DNA of 64,000 nucleotides, from contig JAHOYZ010000021.1 of assembly GCA_019038695.1 (NCBI GenBank), forward strand, positions 1-64,000. Reading direction: 5' to 3'. Each line of letters opens with the position of its first letter. The stretch's first letter is position 1. Under the pieces are notes generated by a model. It saw nothing but the letters and a program-made list of their open reading frames with translations. It made no database searches and was not told the DNA's origin. Of this stretch, positions 61,735 through 64,000 are shown piece after piece. The stretch is from Candidatus Zixiibacteriota bacterium (GTDB lineage: Bacteria > Zixibacteria > MSB-5A5 > GN15 > FEB-12). Position numbers and translations under genes: made by a program.

Positions 61735-62866
61735 TCATACCGTTTTGCTCGTTCGACGCAGACTGTCATTAAGCTCCGAGTCGGTCAGAAAGGCATCTAT
61801 GAACTGATCCAGATCGCCATCCATCACAGCCTGCACATTGCCGGTTTCGACAGAAGTGCGGTGATCCTTCACCATGTTATACGGATGGAAGACATATGAT
61901 CGTATTTGTGAACCCCACTCGATCTTTTTCTTAGCGTCCTCATATTTTTGCATCTTTTTTGCCTCTTCTTCCAGACGAAGCTGGTAGAGGCGTGAACGCA
62001 ACACCCGATAAGCGGCATCCTTGTTCTTGTGCTGGCTGCGTTCGGATTGACATGAGACCACTATACCGGTAGGAGCGTGTGTCAGACGAACCGCCGATGA
62101 GGTTTTGTTGACATGCTGACCTCCAGCGCCAGAAGCGCGGAAAGTGTCCACGCGGACGTCATCATCTTTAATCTCAACGTCAAGGTTACCTTCCGCCTCA
62201 GGAAAGACATGCACAGATACAAAGGAAGTGTGCCTTCGAGCGGCCGCATCAAAGGGGGAGATGCGGACAAGTCGATGAACACCGGATTCCGCTTTGAGGT
62301 GACCGTAGACAAAATCACCAGAGAATTCCATTGTAGCTGATTTGAGCCCCGCTTCTTCACCCGGTTGGTAATCCATCAGATCGACTTTGAAACCTCGACG
62401 CTCCGCCCAGCGATTGTACATGCGAAAGAGCATTTCTGCCCAATCCTGCGATTCGGTTCCGCCTGCTCCCGGATGGATAGTGAGCAACGCATTGCGGTGG
62501 TCGTCGCGACCCGACAGCAATGCGGACGACTCCAGCTTGTCGGTGGAGTCTTCCAAATCCTTCAGGGCAGTCATGAGGTCTTCCATGTCGGAGGTGCCCG
62601 TTGCGGAATCGGTCATCTCCAGAAGCTCACTCAAATCGTTGAGGTCGCCATCCAGTTGTTGGTACGACTCGACCCATTTTCGATGTACCGCTGTTTCCTT
62701 GGTCACTGCCTGTGCGGTCTGGTTGTTATCCCAGAATCCTTCCTGCGCAGACAGTTTTTCGAGAGCGGCTATTCGCTTTTTGCGTCCATCGAGGTCAAAG
62801 AAACCTCGCAAGTTTGTCGAGTCGTTTTCTCAGATCCGGTATCTTATTTTTCAGTTCCGCACTCAT
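61735..62866 (-). CDS. prfB: Peptide chain release factor 2, expressed by programmed +1 frameshift
   Basis: RF2 terminates translation at UGA and UAA. The zero frame starts at ATG 62866 (behind 'ggagg') and encodes 23 residues ('MSAELKNKIPDLRKRLDKLA' and RFL), then meets TGA at 62797-62795. The +1 frame continues as 'DLDGRKKRIAALEKL', 353 residues, to 61735, so the full product is about 376 residues. The stop recognition motif SPF ('VRISPFDAAARRH') and the catalytic GGQ ('GAGGQHVNKTSSAVRLTH') are both present. A gene model without the frameshift misses the true N-terminus. First gene of an operon with pta, the aminotransferase and pckA; its promoter is at 62897-62925. Confidence 0.95.
62795..62807 (-). 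other. prfB: prfB programmed frameshift site
   Basis: On the minus strand: 'gcg agg ttt ctt tga c'. It has the slippery CTT codon, the in-frame TGA followed by C, and a Shine-Dalgarno-like 'gagg' three bases before CTT, matching the E. coli prfB arrangement. Low RF2 makes the ribosome slip to +1 and complete RF2. Confidence 0.93.
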
Positions 62867-62896
62867 CCTACAACATCCTCCATTCAGGAAGCGAGA

Positions 62897-62925
62897 AATA
62901 TACTTCCGGGGTGCTATGGGGTCAA
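62897..62925 (-). promoter_or_regulatory. Promoter of the prfB operon
   Basis: On the minus strand: TTGACC, 17-base spacer, TATATT, about 30 bases before the prfB ATG. Confidence 0.6.
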
Positions 62926-62972
62926 TGAGATTTGCTCGGGAATAGTTACTTATTTCACAAGCCTGTGTGGGG

Positions 62973-63000
62973 TTGACTTTGCGGCCAATGCCCTTATCTT
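62973..63000 (+). promoter_or_regulatory. Candidate promoter of the MBL-fold gene
   Basis: TTGACT, 16-base spacer, TATCTT. RNA would start only a few bases before the ATG at 63011. Confidence 0.4.
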
Positions 63001-63010
63001 GGTGTCCATT

Positions 63011-63658
63011 ATGAAGCTGCAAACACTTGTTGTCGGAATGTTTGAAGTCAACTGTTTCCTTTACTGGGATGAAGATACCGGGGACGGTGTTATCATTGAT
63101 CCGGGAGATGAAGCCCAGAGGATTATCGAAGCGGTAGACCAAGCCGGATTCACGCCGAAAGCGATTTTACTGACCCATGGCCATGGCGACCATATCGTAG
63201 CCTTAACAGAGGTCAAGGAGAAGTATCGGATTCCACTATATATTGGCGATGGTGAACAGGACCTGCTGGCGAATCCATCGGCCAATGTAACTGCCCTAGT
63301 TGGCCACTCGATCATTACTCCACCGCCCGATCACTTGATGAACGATGGGGACACGCTCGCTATTGGCTCTGTCCAATTGAAGGTCTTGATGACACCCGGT
63401 CACACAACTGCCGGAGTCTGTTTCTACGACGAAATAGAGGCTCGTCTCTTTACGGGCGACACGCTTTTCTTCAGTTCTGTTGGTCGCACCGATCTACCTG
63501 GTGGATCGACCGAGCAGTTGATTGATTCCATCAAAACGAAAATCCTGACTCTGCCAGACTCGGTGACTTGTCACCCCGGTCATGGCCCTGAGACAACGGT
63601 AGGTAACGAACGCGCCCACAATCCGTTCCTGACTGGGGGGCTTAGCTCCTTTTTTTAA
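63011..63658 (+). CDS. MBL-fold metallo-hydrolase, glyoxalase II-like
   Basis: Protein of 215 residues with the metallo-beta-lactamase fold. The metal motif 'LTHGHGDHI' is followed by further ligands in 'MTPGHTTAGVCFY', 'LFTGDTLFFSSVGRTDLPGG' and 'TCHPGHGPETTVGNERAHNP', the pattern of YcbL/glyoxalase II-like hydrolases that split thioesters of glutathione or related thiols. The ATG at 63011 begins the conserved part ('MKLQTLVVGMFEVNCFLYW'). The frame is open far upstream, but that part lies antisense to prfB and is not coding. No ribosome binding site precedes it, and the promoter leaves almost no leader. Confidence 0.88.
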   Translation: MKLQTLVVGMFEVNCFLYWDEDTGDGVIIDPGDEAQRIIEAVDQAGFTPKAILLTHGHGDHIVALTEVKEKYRIPLYIGDGEQDLLANPSANVTALVGHSIITPPPDHLMNDGDTLAIGSVQLKVLMTPGHTTAGVCFYDEIEARLFTGDTLFFSSVGRTDLPGGSTEQLIDSIKTKILTLPDSVTCHPGHGPETTVGNERAHNPFLTGGLSSFF

Positions 63659-63677
63659 GAATCAGGGAGATTCGCTT

Positions 63678-63745
63678 GGTGCCCCACAGCTTGCTGCGGG
63701 ATGAAATTTGTAGGCAGGGTGGCCCACAGCTTGCTGTGGGATCAG
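63678..63745 (+). repeat. Two copies of the 'agcttgct' palindrome
   Basis: 'gccccacagcttgctgcggg' (63680-63699) and 'gcccacagcttgctgtggg' (63722-63740), direct copies of the family at 2153. Confidence 0.75.
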
Positions 63746-63881
63746 TAAGCACGTAGATTGTCTTGATGACAAGATTGCGACACATAGACGACTTGCGGCA
63801 CAGCCCGAATTGTTATAATCACAATTGCCGAACTCCGGATATCGTTGTGGTAGGGTTATGGGGACGGTGAGGTATTCACGG

Positions 63882-63907
63882 AACCCACAGCAAGCTGTGG
63901 GCCACCC
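63882..63907 (+). repeat. Inverted copy of the 'agcttgct' palindrome
   Basis: 'cccacagcaagctgtgggcc' is the reverse complement of the copy at 63717-63745; the two face each other across about 140 bases without a gene. Confidence 0.75.
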
Positions 63908-63923
63908 AGAGAGGAACCACACC

Positions 63924-64000
63924 ATGCTACTCCGTTCCTTCTATGTCCGCCCAACACTTGAGGTGGCTCCTGATCTCATTGGTAAGTACATCGTCTATAA
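63924..64000 (+). CDS. DNA-3-methyladenine glycosylase (MPG/AAG family), 5' fragment
   Basis: Only the first 25 codons are in the window: 'MLLRSFYVRPTLEVAPDLIG' then KYIVY. This matches the N-terminus of the MPG/AAG family ('L..SFY.R.TL.VA.DLLGK.L'), enzymes that excise alkylated purines in base excision repair. ATG at 63924 with 'agagga' upstream. The gene leaves the right edge, so the catalytic residues are not visible. Confidence 0.75.
   Translation, partial: MLLRSFYVRPTLEVAPDLIGKYIVY

Noticed and set aside
62387-63010. Long upstream extension of the MBL-fold reading frame
   Set aside because: It lies antisense to prfB and shows no protein-like composition (Ser/Arg-rich); family homology begins exactly at ATG 63011.

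Overview
The window looks like chromosomal DNA from an uncultivated Gram-negative bacterium. The best guess is the FCB superphylum (Zixibacteria / KSB1 / Latescibacteria-like). This is inferred from dockerin-like C-termini ending in '..DLTFLVDYLFLGGP..' on large secreted proteins, a type IX-style 'PNPFNP' C-terminal sorting domain, several TonB systems with a shared 'YGAY-LKA-YQ' N-terminus, and a eukaryote-type citrate synthase beside pyruvate:ferredoxin oxidoreductase. No 16S rRNA is present, so the phylum is not proven.

Layout. 1-1120: 3' end of a 23S rRNA gene, 5S rRNA and terminator. 1.1-3.6 kb: four small accessory genes and several dispersed palindromic repeats. 3.7-6.0 kb: a cobalamin riboswitch in front of a BtuB-type outer-membrane receptor. 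6.1-12.6 kb: a small unknown protein, a secreted dockerin-type protein, a polysaccharide flippase and a periplasmic protein with TonB-C-like modules. 12.9-19.9 kb: an envelope-energising cluster (TPR protein, membrane protein, ExbB, two ExbD, two TonB). 20-23.5 kb: a trans-sulfuration enzyme, a third short TonB-like protein and an FG-GAP/VCBS repeat protein. 23.5-29.7 kb: a promoter whose spacer is a palindrome, a zinc-ribbon ORF built partly of repeats, a Ski2-like helicase, and a Lon-family protease whose ATPase motifs are degenerate while its Ser-Lys dyad is intact. 30-41 kb: a secreted BACON/dockerin protein, miaB, a hybrid pseudo-kinase with receiver, an HDOD protein with an orphan DHp helix, aroC and pepA. 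41-50 kb: a beta-propeller protein, a beta-barrel protein, then (minus strand) nifJ, dcd and an Fe-S-type Rrf2 regulator, facing cobO and trxB. 50-54.5 kb: a structured leader ending in a terminator, then two membrane histidine kinases. 54.6-63 kb (minus strand): gltA with its own promoter and a CRP-like palindrome, then glcD, fmdB, pckA, an aminotransferase, pta and prfB, the last with a programmed +1 frameshift. 63-64 kb: an MBL-fold hydrolase, inverted repeats and the start of a 3-methyladenine DNA glycosylase.

How it fits together. B12 uptake (btuB under riboswitch control, energised by TonB/ExbBD) fits with the corrinoid adenosyltransferase. Central carbon flow is pyruvate to acetyl-CoA (nifJ), acetyl-phosphate (pta), citrate (gltA) and PEP/oxaloacetate/aspartate (pckA, aminotransferase), with an Fe-S sensing Rrf2 regulator heading the nifJ side. 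The least conventional parts are the degenerate-Lon/helicase region, the split or degenerate phosphorelay proteins at 34-38 kb, and the attenuator-like leader at 50.3 kb.
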